DNA of 64,000 bases from Nocardioides daedukensis (GTDB lineage: Bacteria; Actinomycetota; Actinomycetes; Propionibacteriales; Nocardioidaceae). Numbering within the stretch: position 1 is the stretch's first letter; every line of letters starts with the position of its first letter. The notes under the pieces are model-generated. The model searched no databases and was not told the origin of the DNA. It saw nothing but the letters and a program-made list of their open reading frames with translations. A program made the translations under genes and the position numbers. Positions 23,948-32,419 of this stretch are shown in pieces. The stretch covers positions 1,240,001-1,304,000 of the forward strand of contig NZ_JACCAA010000001.1 in the NCBI RefSeq assembly GCF_013408415.1. The letters are read 5' to 3'.

Positions 23948-24466
23948 ATGAGTGACGCCGCCTCGCACGCAACCGTGACCGGGACGCGTTGGCTCGACCC
24001 CGATCAACAGCGCGCCTGGCGCGCCTACATGGTCGGCACCATCCTGCTCACCGATCGTCTCGACGACGAGCTCCGTGGCAGTTTCGGCATCGGGCTCAAC
24101 GAGTACGAGGTGCTCGTCCGCCTCTCCGAGCGGGAGGATCACTCTCTTCGGATGTCGGCGCTGGCCGACGCGATGCGGTTCAGCCGAAGCCGGGTCACCC
24201 ACACCATCAAGCGGATGGAGACCGCTGGCCTCGTACGGCGCAGCGAGGCCAAGGACGACGGCCGCGGGATCTTCGCGCACCTCACCACCAAGGGCCACGA
24301 GCTCCTGGTCAAGGCCGCGCCCACTCACGTGGACGGCGTCAGGTCCCACCTGCTCGACCTCGCCTCGGACGACGACTTCGCAGCCCTCGGCCGGGTGATG
24401 AACGCAGTGGTCGACAAGCTCGCGCAACAGCACCCGGAGGCAGACCTCCGCACTCCGGGCAGCTGA
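23948..24466 (+). CDS. MarR-family transcriptional regulator
   Basis: About 172 residues. The winged helix is clear: LNEYEVLVRLSEREDHSLRM, recognition helix SALADAMRFSRSRVTHTIKR and wing GLVRRSEAKDDGRGIFAHLT. MarR proteins respond to phenolics, antibiotics or oxidants; the target is unknown. ATG 23948 replaces the longer frame (23903) on promoter spacing. The gene is convergent with ettA and followed by box array D. Confidence 0.9.
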   Translation: MSDAASHATVTGTRWLDPDQQRAWRAYMVGTILLTDRLDDELRGSFGIGLNEYEVLVRLSEREDHSLRMSALADAMRFSRSRVTHTIKRMETAGLVRRSEAKDDGRGIFAHLTTKGHELLVKAAPTHVDGVRSHLLDLASDDDFAALGRVMNAVVDKLAQQHPEADLRTPGS

Positions 24467-24474
24467 ATCGGCCG

Positions 24475-24545
24475 CTCACTCGCGACCGACCCCTTTCGGG
24501 ATCAGTCGCGAGTGGCACGATGTCGCGGGATCAGTCGCGGGTGAG
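24475..24545. repeat. Box array (locus D) overlapping the 3' end of ettA
   Basis: One inverted copy (24475-24493) and two direct copies (24498-24516, 24527-24545) of a 19-bp box of the form GGGATCAGTCGCGRGTGRG, between convergent marR and ettA. The inverted and first direct copy pair through a perfect 10-bp stem (24477-24486 with 24505-24514). The last copy contains the ettA stop codon and final codons, so the other copies are duplicates of a gene end. Direct copies are 29 bp apart. Confidence 0.7.
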
Positions 24546-26213
24546 GCGACGGTGCGTGACCCGGTGCGGGCGCGCGGCCTCGACGCCGAGGCGCTCGACC
24601 TTGTTCTCCTCGTAGGCTGCGAAGTTCCCCTCGAACCAGAACCACTTGGCCGGGTCCTCGTCGTCGCCCTCCCAGGCGAGGATGTGGGTGGCGACGCGGT
24701 CGAGGAACCACCGGTCGTGGGAAGTGACCACGGCGCAGCCGGGGAAGTCAAGGATCGCGTCCTCGAGGGAGGAGAGGGTCTCGACATCAAGGTCGTTGGT
24801 GGGCTCGTCGAGGAGCAGCAGGTTGCCGCCCATCTTCAGGGTCAGCGCCAGGTTGAGACGGTTGCGCTCACCTCCGGAGAGCACGCCGGCCTTCTTCTGC
24901 TGGTCGGGTCCCTTGAACCCGAACGACGCCACGTAGGCGCGTGAGTTCATCTCGAAGTTGGCGACCTTGATGAAGTCCAGTCCGTCGGAGACGACCTCCC
25001 AGACGTTCTTGTTCGGGTCGATTCCGCCGCGGCTCTGGTCGACGTATGACAACTTCACGGTCTGCCCGACCTTGAGCTCGCCCTCGTCGGGCTGCTCGCC
25101 ACCAGTGATCATGCGGAACAGCGTGGTCTTGCCGACGCCGTTGGGGCCGATGACGCCGACGATTCCCGCGCGAGGCAGCGTGAACGACAGGTCGTGGAAC
25201 AGAGTGCGGTCATCGAAGCCCTTGGTCAGGTTGTGGGTCTCGAGGACGATGTCACCCAGTCGCGGCCCGGCCGGGATGTTGATCTCGGAGGTGTCGATCT
25301 TGCGCATCCGGTCGGCCTCGGCAGCCATCTCCTCGTAGCGCGCGAGACGGGACCGGCTCTTGGTCTGCCGGGCCTTGGCGTTGGAGCGGACCCACTCGAG
25401 TTCCTTCTCGAGCATCTTGGCGCGCTTGGCATCCTTCTGACCCTCGATCTTGAGGCGCGACTGCTTCGTCTCGAGGTAGGTCGTGTAGTTGCCCTCGTAG
25501 GGGTGCGCCTGACCGCGGTCCAGCTCGAGGATCCAGGTGGCGACGTTGTCCAGGAAGTAGCGGTCGTGGGTGACTGCCAGGACTGCGCCGGGGTAGTCCT
25601 TGAGGTGGCCCTCGAGCCACTGCACGGACTCGGCATCGAGGTGGTTGGTGGGCTCGTCGAGGAGCAGTAGGTCGGGCTGCTGGAGCAACAGCTTGCACAG
25701 GGCGACCCGGCGCCGCTCGCCACCGGAGAGGTTGTCGACGATGGCGTCCGCCGGCGGGCAGCGCAGAGCGTCCATCGCCTGCTCCAGGCGGCTGTCGAGA
25801 TCCCACACGTTCGCGGCGTCGAGCTCACTCTGCAGGTTGCCGGCCTCCTCGTTGATCTTGTCCAGATCAGCGTCGGGGTCGCCCATCGCCATGTAGAGGG
25901 CGTCGAGACGCGCCATCTTGGCCTTGGTCTCGGCCACGGCCTCCTCGACGTTCTCGAGGACAGTCTTGCCCTCGGACAGCGGCGGCTCCTGCTGGAGCAT
26001 GCCGACGGTCGCGCCGGGGGTCAGCAACGCGTCACCATTGTTGGCCTTGTCGAGCCCAGCCATGATCTTGAGCAGGGACGACTTACCGGTTCCGTTGGGT
26101 CCGACGACGCCGATCTTCGCGTCAGGAAGGAAGGAGAGGGTGACGTTGTCGAGGACAACCTTGTCACCGTGCGCCTTGCGGACGTTGCGCAGTGTGAAGA
26201 CATACTCAGCCAT
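24531..26213 (-). CDS. ettA: Energy-dependent translational throttle protein EttA (ABC-F)
   Basis: About 560 residues with two ABC domains and no membrane segments. First domain: Walker A GPNGTGKSS, signature LSGGERRRVAL, Walker B LLLLDEPTNHLD. Second: GPNGVGKTT, LSGGERNRLNL, LLLLDEPTNDLD. The linker RLKIEGQKDAKRAKMLEKEL and the arm insertion in domain 1 identify the EttA subgroup, which gates translation elongation at the ribosomal E site according to ADP/ATP. ATG 26213 (MAEYVFTLRNVRK) is the family start, 7 nt after TAGGCT. Confidence 0.95.
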   Translation of the reverse strand: MAEYVFTLRNVRKAHGDKVVLDNVTLSFLPDAKIGVVGPNGTGKSSLLKIMAGLDKANNGDALLTPGATVGMLQQEPPLSEGKTVLENVEEAVAETKAKMARLDALYMAMGDPDADLDKINEEAGNLQSELDAANVWDLDSRLEQAMDALRCPPADAIVDNLSGGERRRVALCKLLLQQPDLLLLDEPTNHLDAESVQWLEGHLKDYPGAVLAVTHDRYFLDNVATWILELDRGQAHPYEGNYTTYLETKQSRLKIEGQKDAKRAKMLEKELEWVRSNAKARQTKSRSRLARYEEMAAEADRMRKIDTSEINIPAGPRLGDIVLETHNLTKGFDDRTLFHDLSFTLPRAGIVGVIGPNGVGKTTLFRMITGGEQPDEGELKVGQTVKLSYVDQSRGGIDPNKNVWEVVSDGLDFIKVANFEMNSRAYVASFGFKGPDQQKKAGVLSGGERNRLNLALTLKMGGNLLLLDEPTNDLDVETLSSLEDAILDFPGCAVVTSHDRWFLDRVATHILAWEGDDEDPAKWFWFEGNFAAYEENKVERLGVEAARPHRVTHRRLTRD

Positions 26214-26220
26214 GGGCGCG

Positions 26221-26226
26221 AGCCTA
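26221..26226 (-). promoter_or_regulatory. Putative -10 (TAGGCT), leaderless ettA start
   Basis: Seven nt before the ettA ATG at 26213. Confidence 0.45.
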
Positions 26227-26262
26227 CGGTGCCGGGGGCGCCTGACTCCAACCGGATGAGGG

Positions 26263-27099
26263 TTACTGGTCTGGGCACTGCTCTCGGACATGCCCGGGTT
26301 GCCCCGCCGGGACCAGGTCACGATCGCGCAAGATGGTCAACGGGGCCCGCTCTCGGCTCCGGCACAGATCGGCGAAGGAACGCGGCAAGTTGTCTGCATA
26401 TTCGATCTGCAGGACGTGCGCGTCATAGGCATCGCGGAAGCCTGCGCACTCGTCGTAGGCCCCGCACTCCTCGACGACGGCGAAGTCGAATCCGATCTCG
26501 GGTCCGGTGGCCGCCAGCTCGAGGGTGTTCTTCTGGGCGATCGCCAGTCCGTGTCGGTGTGCCAGGTCCGCATAGTCGCGAGCGAGCTGCACCGCGTCCG
26601 CCTTGGAGATCACTCCGGTCTCCGCGTCGGCGAACCGAGTCCAGGTGTCCAAGTTGTCGATCTCGACGCCATCGAAGCCGGCTGCGGCACAGTCGGCGAT
26701 GGTGGGCCCGATGATGTCCAGGATCGCTGCACGCTGTGAGGCTGACGACGGGTCGAGGACATATTCGTCGGGCCAGTCGGGATCGACTGCGAGCCTTCCC
26801 GCGCCGTCGTGGAGCAGCAGCTCGGCATGGTCCGCGGCCCAGGTCGCGGATTGCTCGGGCTGGGTCTGGAAGCCGTTCACGTAGCAGACGTTGTAGGCCC
26901 CTGGCACGGGTCGGGAGCTGGCGTCACGGACCACCACCGCCAGGTCGGTCTCGTCGTCGGCACCGCCCAACTGGTAGTCGAACTGCCCGGTGACGGGCGG
27001 CAGCAGCACGCGACTCGGGTCCTGGCGCGGAGCCGAGTCTGCGGCACATCCCGACAGGGTCAGGACCATCGCCACCGCTGCCGCCCATCCGCCTCGCAT
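26263..27099 (-). CDS. GH114 endo-alpha-1,4-polygalactosaminidase-like lipoprotein
   Basis: About 278 residues. An N-terminal signal ends in the lipobox LSGC, so it is probably a lipoprotein. The GH114 barrel starts at LPPVTGQFDYQLGG and contains the acidic motif GFDGVEIDNLDTW expected at the active site, then NTLELA and VVEECGAYDEC. The family cleaves galactosaminogalactan-type polymers. Four to five further Cys (CAAAG, EECGAYDEC, DLCRS, REQC) could form disulfides. ATG 27099 has AGGA 7 nt upstream; GTG 27105 also fits. Confidence 0.88.
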   Translation of the reverse strand: MRGGWAAAVAMVLTLSGCAADSAPRQDPSRVLLPPVTGQFDYQLGGADDETDLAVVVRDASSRPVPGAYNVCYVNGFQTQPEQSATWAADHAELLLHDGAGRLAVDPDWPDEYVLDPSSASQRAAILDIIGPTIADCAAAGFDGVEIDNLDTWTRFADAETGVISKADAVQLARDYADLAHRHGLAIAQKNTLELAATGPEIGFDFAVVEECGAYDECAGFRDAYDAHVLQIEYADNLPRSFADLCRSRERAPLTILRDRDLVPAGQPGHVREQCPDQ

Positions 27100-27154
27100 G
27101 GACACATCCTGCCCGGGTTCCCCATCCGGGAGTGCCCGGGGATGCGCCCGTGGG

Positions 27155-27658
27155 TCAGGCGGCGCTCTCCTCGCGGATCTCCCCCGTCTCGGTGTTGACC
27201 ACCATGTCCTCGATCAGCTCTCCGTCGCTGCTCACCTGCGGCCCGTCGACCCCGAAGTCGGCATTCATCGTGCGCACTGACTCGTTGGTGTCGGCGTTGC
27301 GGCTGGTCTTGGTGAACTCGCACGTCCCCCGGTTCAGGTCCGGACCGACGGCCAGTGCCTCGATCACCACCGACTGCACCCCGCGACCGTTCGAGTCGGT
27401 GTAGGAGTTGGTGGTCTGCTTGCCGATGACCACCACCGGGTCGCCCTTCTGCAGGGACTTGGCGACATTGATGCCCAGGGCGCGCCAGGCGTTCACGGTG
27501 AACCAGTTGGTCTCGAGGTCGTGCCACTGGTTCGAGTCCTTGTGGAAGCGCCGCGGGGTCGAGGCGACCCGGAAGCTGACCACCGGCGCAGTCCCGGCGA
27601 GGCGCTCCTCGACGTCGGTGCCGATCCAGCCCTGGATGGTGACGATGGTGTCGTACAT
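27155..27658 (-). CDS. ssb: Single-stranded DNA-binding protein paralogue (SsbB-like)
   Basis: About 167 residues. The OB-fold is visible from MYDTIVTIQGWIGTDVEE through SFRVASTPRRF, NWFTVNAWRALG and KGDPVVVIGKQ. The C-terminus ends EIREESAA and lacks the acidic DDDIPF-type tip that recruits partners in the main SSB. Tail-less SSB paralogues in Streptomyces (SsbB) act in chromosome segregation during sporulation and, from memory, lie beside dynamin-like genes, as here. ATG 27658 follows AAGGA at 8 nt; the longer frame to 27733 is rejected. Confidence 0.9.
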   Translation of the reverse strand: MYDTIVTIQGWIGTDVEERLAGTAPVVSFRVASTPRRFHKDSNQWHDLETNWFTVNAWRALGINVAKSLQKGDPVVVIGKQTTNSYTDSNGRGVQSVVIEALAVGPDLNRGTCEFTKTSRNADTNESVRTMNADFGVDGPQVSSDGELIEDMVVNTETGEIREESAA

Positions 27659-27797
27659 GTCGGTGTCCTTGTCTGTGTGTGGAATGAACACGACAAGACT
27701 GCAGGGGGGCGCGGACCGAGTACGTCGTCGCACGGGAGCCCTGTGGACAACGGTCGGAACGACGACCCCTGTGGAGGGAAAGTGGGCTGGAGCCGGC

Positions 27798-29453
27798 CTA
27801 CTTCAGCGCGACCGCGAGGCCCTCGCGGACCCGCTCATAGGCGTCCAGCTCGCGCTCGATCGGCTGGATCACCAGGTCTTGGGTGGTCTGGCGGATCCCC
27901 GAGCGCAGCTCACGATCGGCCGCACGGGCGCGCGCCTTCGCAGTGAGCGAGACCAGCACTCGGCAGATCAGCGCGAGCACGATCCCCAACGCCACGCCGC
28001 CCAACAGCATCAACGTCGGCAGCGGGAAGCCACCGACATCCGGTGCCGTCGGCTCGGGCATCTTCAGGTAGCCCATCACCGCGTAGGCCGCCAACCACAG
28101 ACCACCGGCGAGCGCGGTCAGGATCAGAATCCACTGCAGCACGCGGACGACTGAGGCCCACCAGGGCAGCTTCGTCGTGCCCAGGTCGGCCGTGGCCAGG
28201 GAGACATCGAGCTGGTCGGAGATCTCCGCGGACCGCGACACCGAGGCCTGGCGGATCGACGCCTGCCACGGGGTGGCCAAGTTCTTGGAGATGCCGTCGG
28301 CAACGCCACGCACCGCGGCGTCCACACGCGCCCGCTGCACCTTGGTGGCCGGCGGGACCGAGGTCCGCGACGCCTTGGTGAGCGCCCGACCCTCCGCCCC
28401 GAGGTTGAGGTGCAGTCGCTTGAGCGGGTCGGGCTTCAGTTTCGAGAACCAGGAGGTCACCGGCCAGCCGGTGGCCCGGCGGGCACGGATCTGGGTGGAC
28501 TCGCGCACTGCGTCGACCACGATCGGCACGCCTGCCGCGTCGGCGAACGCGTCCTCGAGCTCGGCAATGACCGCCTTGTCCGGGGACTGCGACTTCACCG
28601 AACCGCTGGCGTGCGCGAACCGCTCCGCGGTGGCGCGTACGTCGGCCTCGATGCGGGCCTTGGTGGCCTTCTTCGAGGCGACCCGCTTGGCCATCTCGTC
28701 CTTCAACGCATCGATGCCGATGCCCTGGCGCGCACTGACGGCGAGCACCGGGACCTCGCTCAGGCCGTCCTCGACGAGCAGGCGGCGTACGTCCTCCACC
28801 ATCGAGGCGCGCCGGTCTTCCGGCACCGTGTCGATGTGGTTCAGCACGACCACCATCACGCCCTGGTGGGTGGTGAGCTTCTTGAGGTAGCGGTCGTGGA
28901 TCGCGGCGTCGGCATACTTCTGCGGGTCGAGCACCCACACGAGCAGGTCGGCCAGCTTCACCAGGCGATCCACCTCGAGGTGGTGGGAGACCTCGGTCGA
29001 GTCGTGGTCGGGCAGGTCGAGCAGCACGGTGCCGTTGAGGCGGTTGTCCTCGCGGCCGGTGTCGAGCATCGAGTCACGCGTGGTCTGGTGGCGCGCAGGG
29101 ATGCCGAGCCACTCCAGCAGCTCGTCGGCACCTTCTCGCCCCCATACGCAGGCGCTCGCCCACGACGTGGTGGGACGGCGTACGCCGACCGCGGAGAGCT
29201 CGATCCCGGTCAGGGCGTTGAAGGTCGACGACTTGCCCGAGCCGGTCGCACCCGCGATCGCGATCACGGTGTGCTCGGCGGAGAGCTTCAGCCGGCTGGA
29301 CGCGCGGTCGACGATCTCCTGTCCGTCGTCGACGAGACCGTCTTCGAGCCGGCCGCGCGCGTGTGAGACCGCGGCCTCGAGACCACTGACACGGGCTCCG
29401 AGATCGGAGCCCCTGGAGACCAGTTTCTTGGCCCCCTCGATCAAGGACGTCAT
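27798..29453 (-). CDS. Dynamin-like GTPase, downstream member of pair
   Basis: About 551 residues. G1 is GATGSGKSST near residue 69, G3 DLPDHDS, G4 NHID. A helical region follows, and two C-terminal membrane helices (VLQWILILTALAGGLWLAAY and LPTLMLLGGVALGIVLALIC). This is the layout of bacterial membrane-associated dynamin-like proteins such as Streptomyces DynA/DynB, which stabilise FtsZ rings. It lies 39 bp after the other GTPase and upstream of ssb; the set is one transcription unit by orientation and spacing. Confidence 0.88.
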   Translation of the reverse strand: MTSLIEGAKKLVSRGSDLGARVSGLEAAVSHARGRLEDGLVDDGQEIVDRASSRLKLSAEHTVIAIAGATGSGKSSTFNALTGIELSAVGVRRPTTSWASACVWGREGADELLEWLGIPARHQTTRDSMLDTGREDNRLNGTVLLDLPDHDSTEVSHHLEVDRLVKLADLLVWVLDPQKYADAAIHDRYLKKLTTHQGVMVVVLNHIDTVPEDRRASMVEDVRRLLVEDGLSEVPVLAVSARQGIGIDALKDEMAKRVASKKATKARIEADVRATAERFAHASGSVKSQSPDKAVIAELEDAFADAAGVPIVVDAVRESTQIRARRATGWPVTSWFSKLKPDPLKRLHLNLGAEGRALTKASRTSVPPATKVQRARVDAAVRGVADGISKNLATPWQASIRQASVSRSAEISDQLDVSLATADLGTTKLPWWASVVRVLQWILILTALAGGLWLAAYAVMGYLKMPEPTAPDVGGFPLPTLMLLGGVALGIVLALICRVLVSLTAKARARAADRELRSGIRQTTQDLVIQPIERELDAYERVREGLAVALK

Positions 29454-29492
29454 CTTCTCCCTCGGAGAGGTCTTCGGTGTGTTGGCGTCACT

Positions 29493-31241
29493 CTATGCGG
29501 AGTGGTCGCCGTGGACTCCACGGCCTTGCGTCGCGAAACGCTCGTCCGTGACCCGGCGTGCAGCGCTGCGGACCCGCTCGGGGGACCCGGTGTCGACGCC
29601 GAGCGCATCGACCAGGCCGGTGAAGCGCGCCTGCTCGCGCTGGAGCAGGACCTGGACCCGCTGGTCGAGGTCCTTGCGAGCCCGCTCGGCGAGTCGACGG
29701 ACGGCCTGGTCGCCGAAGACGGCCTCGAGCAGCTTCTGACCGACCACGGCGCTGCCGCCGGCGATGCCGACCTCGGCTCCGGTGACTCCTGCGGTCGAGG
29801 CGAACACGATCACCATCAGGGCGACGGAGAGACCGTTGACGCCGAAGGCCAGGAACCGCGCGGTGCCGCGCTTGTCCTGTCCCTCGCTGCGCACCATGTC
29901 GAGGACGCCCTGCTGCCACTCGCGCACCATCCGCTCCGCCTCCCGGCGGAACTCGCGCGATGCCCGGCCGAGGTCACCGGACCCCTCGGCGAGCAGAGCC
30001 TTGCCCTGGGCGGTCGAGCCCCACGAGGCAGCCGCCTGCTCGGCCGCAGTCTCGGCGTGCTCGAGCAGCAGCGTCTCCAGTCCGGACTCGACCGCGACGG
30101 TGACGCGCTCGGCCTGACGCGGCTTGCCCTTGACTGCGTTGACGATGCGGTCGCGCACGCGGCCGACGTTGGACTCCAGGCTCTTCAGCAGCTGGCCGGT
30201 GCCGACGAACTCCTGCCAGCGGGCCAGCACCTCGCCGCGCAGGAGCGTGCCGTCTGCACTGGCCTTGTGGATCGACTCCGCGGCCTGTGCATAGGCGCGC
30301 TCGGCGTCCTCGCGCAACCAGGTGGTCGCCTTGACCTGCTCGTCGACCGCGTCGGCCACGGCGTACGCCCGGCTGGAGACGCTGCGGATCGCGCCCTCGA
30401 GGGTCTGCTTGACCACCGCGGCACGTGCATCGGCGTCAGCCGCCAGCGACGCCAGCCAGCCGCGGATGTCCTTGACGGCTGCGGCCGGAAGTAGTCCGTC
30501 GGCGTCGACGGTGCCCTCGGTGACGATGAAGAGCGGTGAGTCCTTCAGCCCCCGGCTGGCCAGCATCCGGGCCAGGTGGGCGGCGACGGTGTCGATGGCC
30601 TCGGGCGGGGTCCGGTCGAGCACGATCGCGACAGCGGTGCTCCGGTCGGCGGCCTGCTTGAGGAAGTCCCACGGCACCTGGTCGGCATAGCGCGCGGCCG
30701 AGGTGACGAAGAGCCAGAGGTCGGCCGCCGCGAGCAGCTGGGCTGCCAACGTGCGGTTACGTTCCTCGACGGAGTCGATGTCGGGGGCGTCGAGGACGGC
30801 CAGCCCGGCGGGGATGGTGGTCGCGGGCACCAGCTGGAGCGCCGACGGGTCGCCGGTGGCGCGTTCGGTGCGCTCGAGGTCGGGCAGGATCCGGTCCTGG
30901 CCGAACCACCCGGCATCTGCCGGGTTGTGCACCAGGACGGGAGAGCGTGTGGTCGGTCGGAGCACGCCGGGCTCGGTGACGCGACGCCCGACCAGTGAGT
31001 TGACCAGGGTCGACTTCCCGGCGCCGGTCGATCCACCCACGACGGTCAGCAGGGGTGCATCGATCGTCATCAGTCGCGGGATGACGTAGTCCTCGAGCTG
31101 GTCGACCATCTCGGCGCGGGCCGCTCGCTGGTCCTCGACGCCGGGCACATCGAGCGGGAGCGAGATCTCCTGCAGTGCGCTGCGCAACCGCACGAGGGCG
31201 GTCAGCATCTTCGTCGACTCTTTGGACGGTTCCGTGCTCAT
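29493..31241 (-). CDS. Dynamin-like GTPase, upstream member of pair
   Basis: About 582 residues. G1 is GGSTGAGKSTL near residue 70, G3 DAPDID, with a probable specificity motif in IVLDRTPP rather than NKxD. Long Ala/Glu/Arg-rich coiled-coil stretches surround a hydrophobic hairpin (FGVNGLSVALMVIVFASTAG). It is divergent in sequence from its neighbour, consistent with a heterologous pair. The ATG overlaps the prsW stop as ATGA (31238-31241), so translation of the protease and GTPase is coupled. Confidence 0.87.
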   Translation of the reverse strand: MSTEPSKESTKMLTALVRLRSALQEISLPLDVPGVEDQRAARAEMVDQLEDYVIPRLMTIDAPLLTVVGGSTGAGKSTLVNSLVGRRVTEPGVLRPTTRSPVLVHNPADAGWFGQDRILPDLERTERATGDPSALQLVPATTIPAGLAVLDAPDIDSVEERNRTLAAQLLAAADLWLFVTSAARYADQVPWDFLKQAADRSTAVAIVLDRTPPEAIDTVAAHLARMLASRGLKDSPLFIVTEGTVDADGLLPAAAVKDIRGWLASLAADADARAAVVKQTLEGAIRSVSSRAYAVADAVDEQVKATTWLREDAERAYAQAAESIHKASADGTLLRGEVLARWQEFVGTGQLLKSLESNVGRVRDRIVNAVKGKPRQAERVTVAVESGLETLLLEHAETAAEQAAASWGSTAQGKALLAEGSGDLGRASREFRREAERMVREWQQGVLDMVRSEGQDKRGTARFLAFGVNGLSVALMVIVFASTAGVTGAEVGIAGGSAVVGQKLLEAVFGDQAVRRLAERARKDLDQRVQVLLQREQARFTGLVDALGVDTGSPERVRSAARRVTDERFATQGRGVHGDHSA

Positions 31242-32371
31242 CGGTGTCGGCCTCCTGCAACCATCGGCACCGGAAAGGCTATCCGGGGACGGATCGCGTG
31301 CATCCGCTCCACGAACATCTGCCCTCGCTCTTCATAGTTTTTCGGCGCCGTGCCACGGAGCACCCGGTGGTGAAGGTATCCCAGTTCCACGGCAGCCTGC
31401 TGATAATCACGCATAGTGTCCGCGGCGACCCTGCCGCCGTGCCGGTGCGCGAACGCACGGGCCTGGCGTCGGGCACGCAGATCGACCACATGTCGTACGT
31501 CGTCGCGCGCGATCAGTCCGCGCAGCGCAGCGTCGTCGAGGGCTCGGGTCAGGATGGTCCGCTCCTTGCTGCGCACCCAGATCGCGATGATCACCATGCT
31601 GACGAAGGTCGGCACCATGACCAGGGCATAGCCGACCAGGAAGCCCACCCCGTCCGCGACGAGGGTCGAGCCGTTCCAGGCTGCGTGCAGTCCGACCGCG
31701 AGCAGGTAGCCCACGACCGGTGAGAGCACCCTGACCAGGGTGGAGCGGCTGCTGAGCGCCAGGCCCAGGCCGATGCCGATGAACGCAGTGAACAGGGGGT
31801 GCGCGAACGGGCTCGCCAGGCAGCGGACCACGAACAGCACCCCGAGCCCGGCCAGGCCGCCGGGCGCGGAGCCGTCGGTCCCGTTGTAGGCGGCGCTGAG
31901 ATAGAGGATGTTCTCGGTGAACGCGAAGCCGATGCCGACGAAGCCGGCATAGACGATTCCGTCGAGGACGCCGTCGAACTCCTGTCGCTTCCAGATCACG
32001 AGAAGCACCAGGAACAGGCCCTTGGTCGCCTCCTCCGTGATCGGCGCGACGATCGCCAGGGACTGCTCGTCGGTCAAGTCCGCAAACCACCCGCCCAGGC
32101 CCTGGACCAGGATCGCCAGCATGGTGGCCACGAACGCGCCCCATGCCAGGGCGGTGACGAGCAGCGACCTGGGCTCCGGCTCATAGCGGTCGAGCCACAG
32201 GTAGCAGGCCACCAACGGTCCGACCGGAAGCAGCGCGAAGAGTGAGGCGATGACCACCGAGGGGCCCTCCCCCGCGAGCAGCATCAGGATCGCGAACGGG
32301 ACGGCCGCCAGGGCCGCGATTGAAGAGACCACGACCGTGAAGACAAGGCTGTCGTGGCGTCGCGAAGGCAT
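31238..32371 (-). CDS. PrsW-family intramembrane metalloprotease
   Basis: About 377 residues with around nine membrane helices. PrsW/CPBP-type motifs are all visible: APITEEATKG (double Glu), GIVYAGFVGIGFAFTENI, SPFAHPLFTAFIGIGLG and HAAWNGS. B. subtilis PrsW starts cleavage of the anti-sigma factor RsiW; the target here is unknown. A ~110-residue cytosolic tail rich in Arg/His follows the last helix. ATG 32371 lies 7 nt after TAGGCT. It heads the GTPase operon. Confidence 0.9.
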   Translation of the reverse strand: MPSRRHDSLVFTVVVSSIAALAAVPFAILMLLAGEGPSVVIASLFALLPVGPLVACYLWLDRYEPEPRSLLVTALAWGAFVATMLAILVQGLGGWFADLTDEQSLAIVAPITEEATKGLFLVLLVIWKRQEFDGVLDGIVYAGFVGIGFAFTENILYLSAAYNGTDGSAPGGLAGLGVLFVVRCLASPFAHPLFTAFIGIGLGLALSSRSTLVRVLSPVVGYLLAVGLHAAWNGSTLVADGVGFLVGYALVMVPTFVSMVIIAIWVRSKERTILTRALDDAALRGLIARDDVRHVVDLRARRQARAFAHRHGGRVAADTMRDYQQAAVELGYLHHRVLRGTAPKNYEERGQMFVERMHAIRPRIAFPVPMVAGGRHR

Positions 32372-32378
32372 GGATACG

Positions 32379-32384
32379 AGCCTA
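32379..32384 (-). promoter_or_regulatory. Putative -10 (TAGGCT), leaderless prsW start
   Basis: Seven nt before the ATG at 32371, in a 48-bp gap that also holds the divergent pepP promoter. Confidence 0.45.
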
Positions 32385-32407
32385 TCGGCTCGGGGTCGGC
32401 ATCGACG

Positions 32408-32413
32408 TATGGT
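32408..32413 (+). promoter_or_regulatory. Putative -10 (TATGGT), leaderless pepP start
   Basis: Six nt before the GTG at 32420. The GGAGGG between them is too close to act as a Shine-Dalgarno, so a leaderless start explains the site better. Confidence 0.5.
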
Positions 32414-32419
32414 GGAGGG

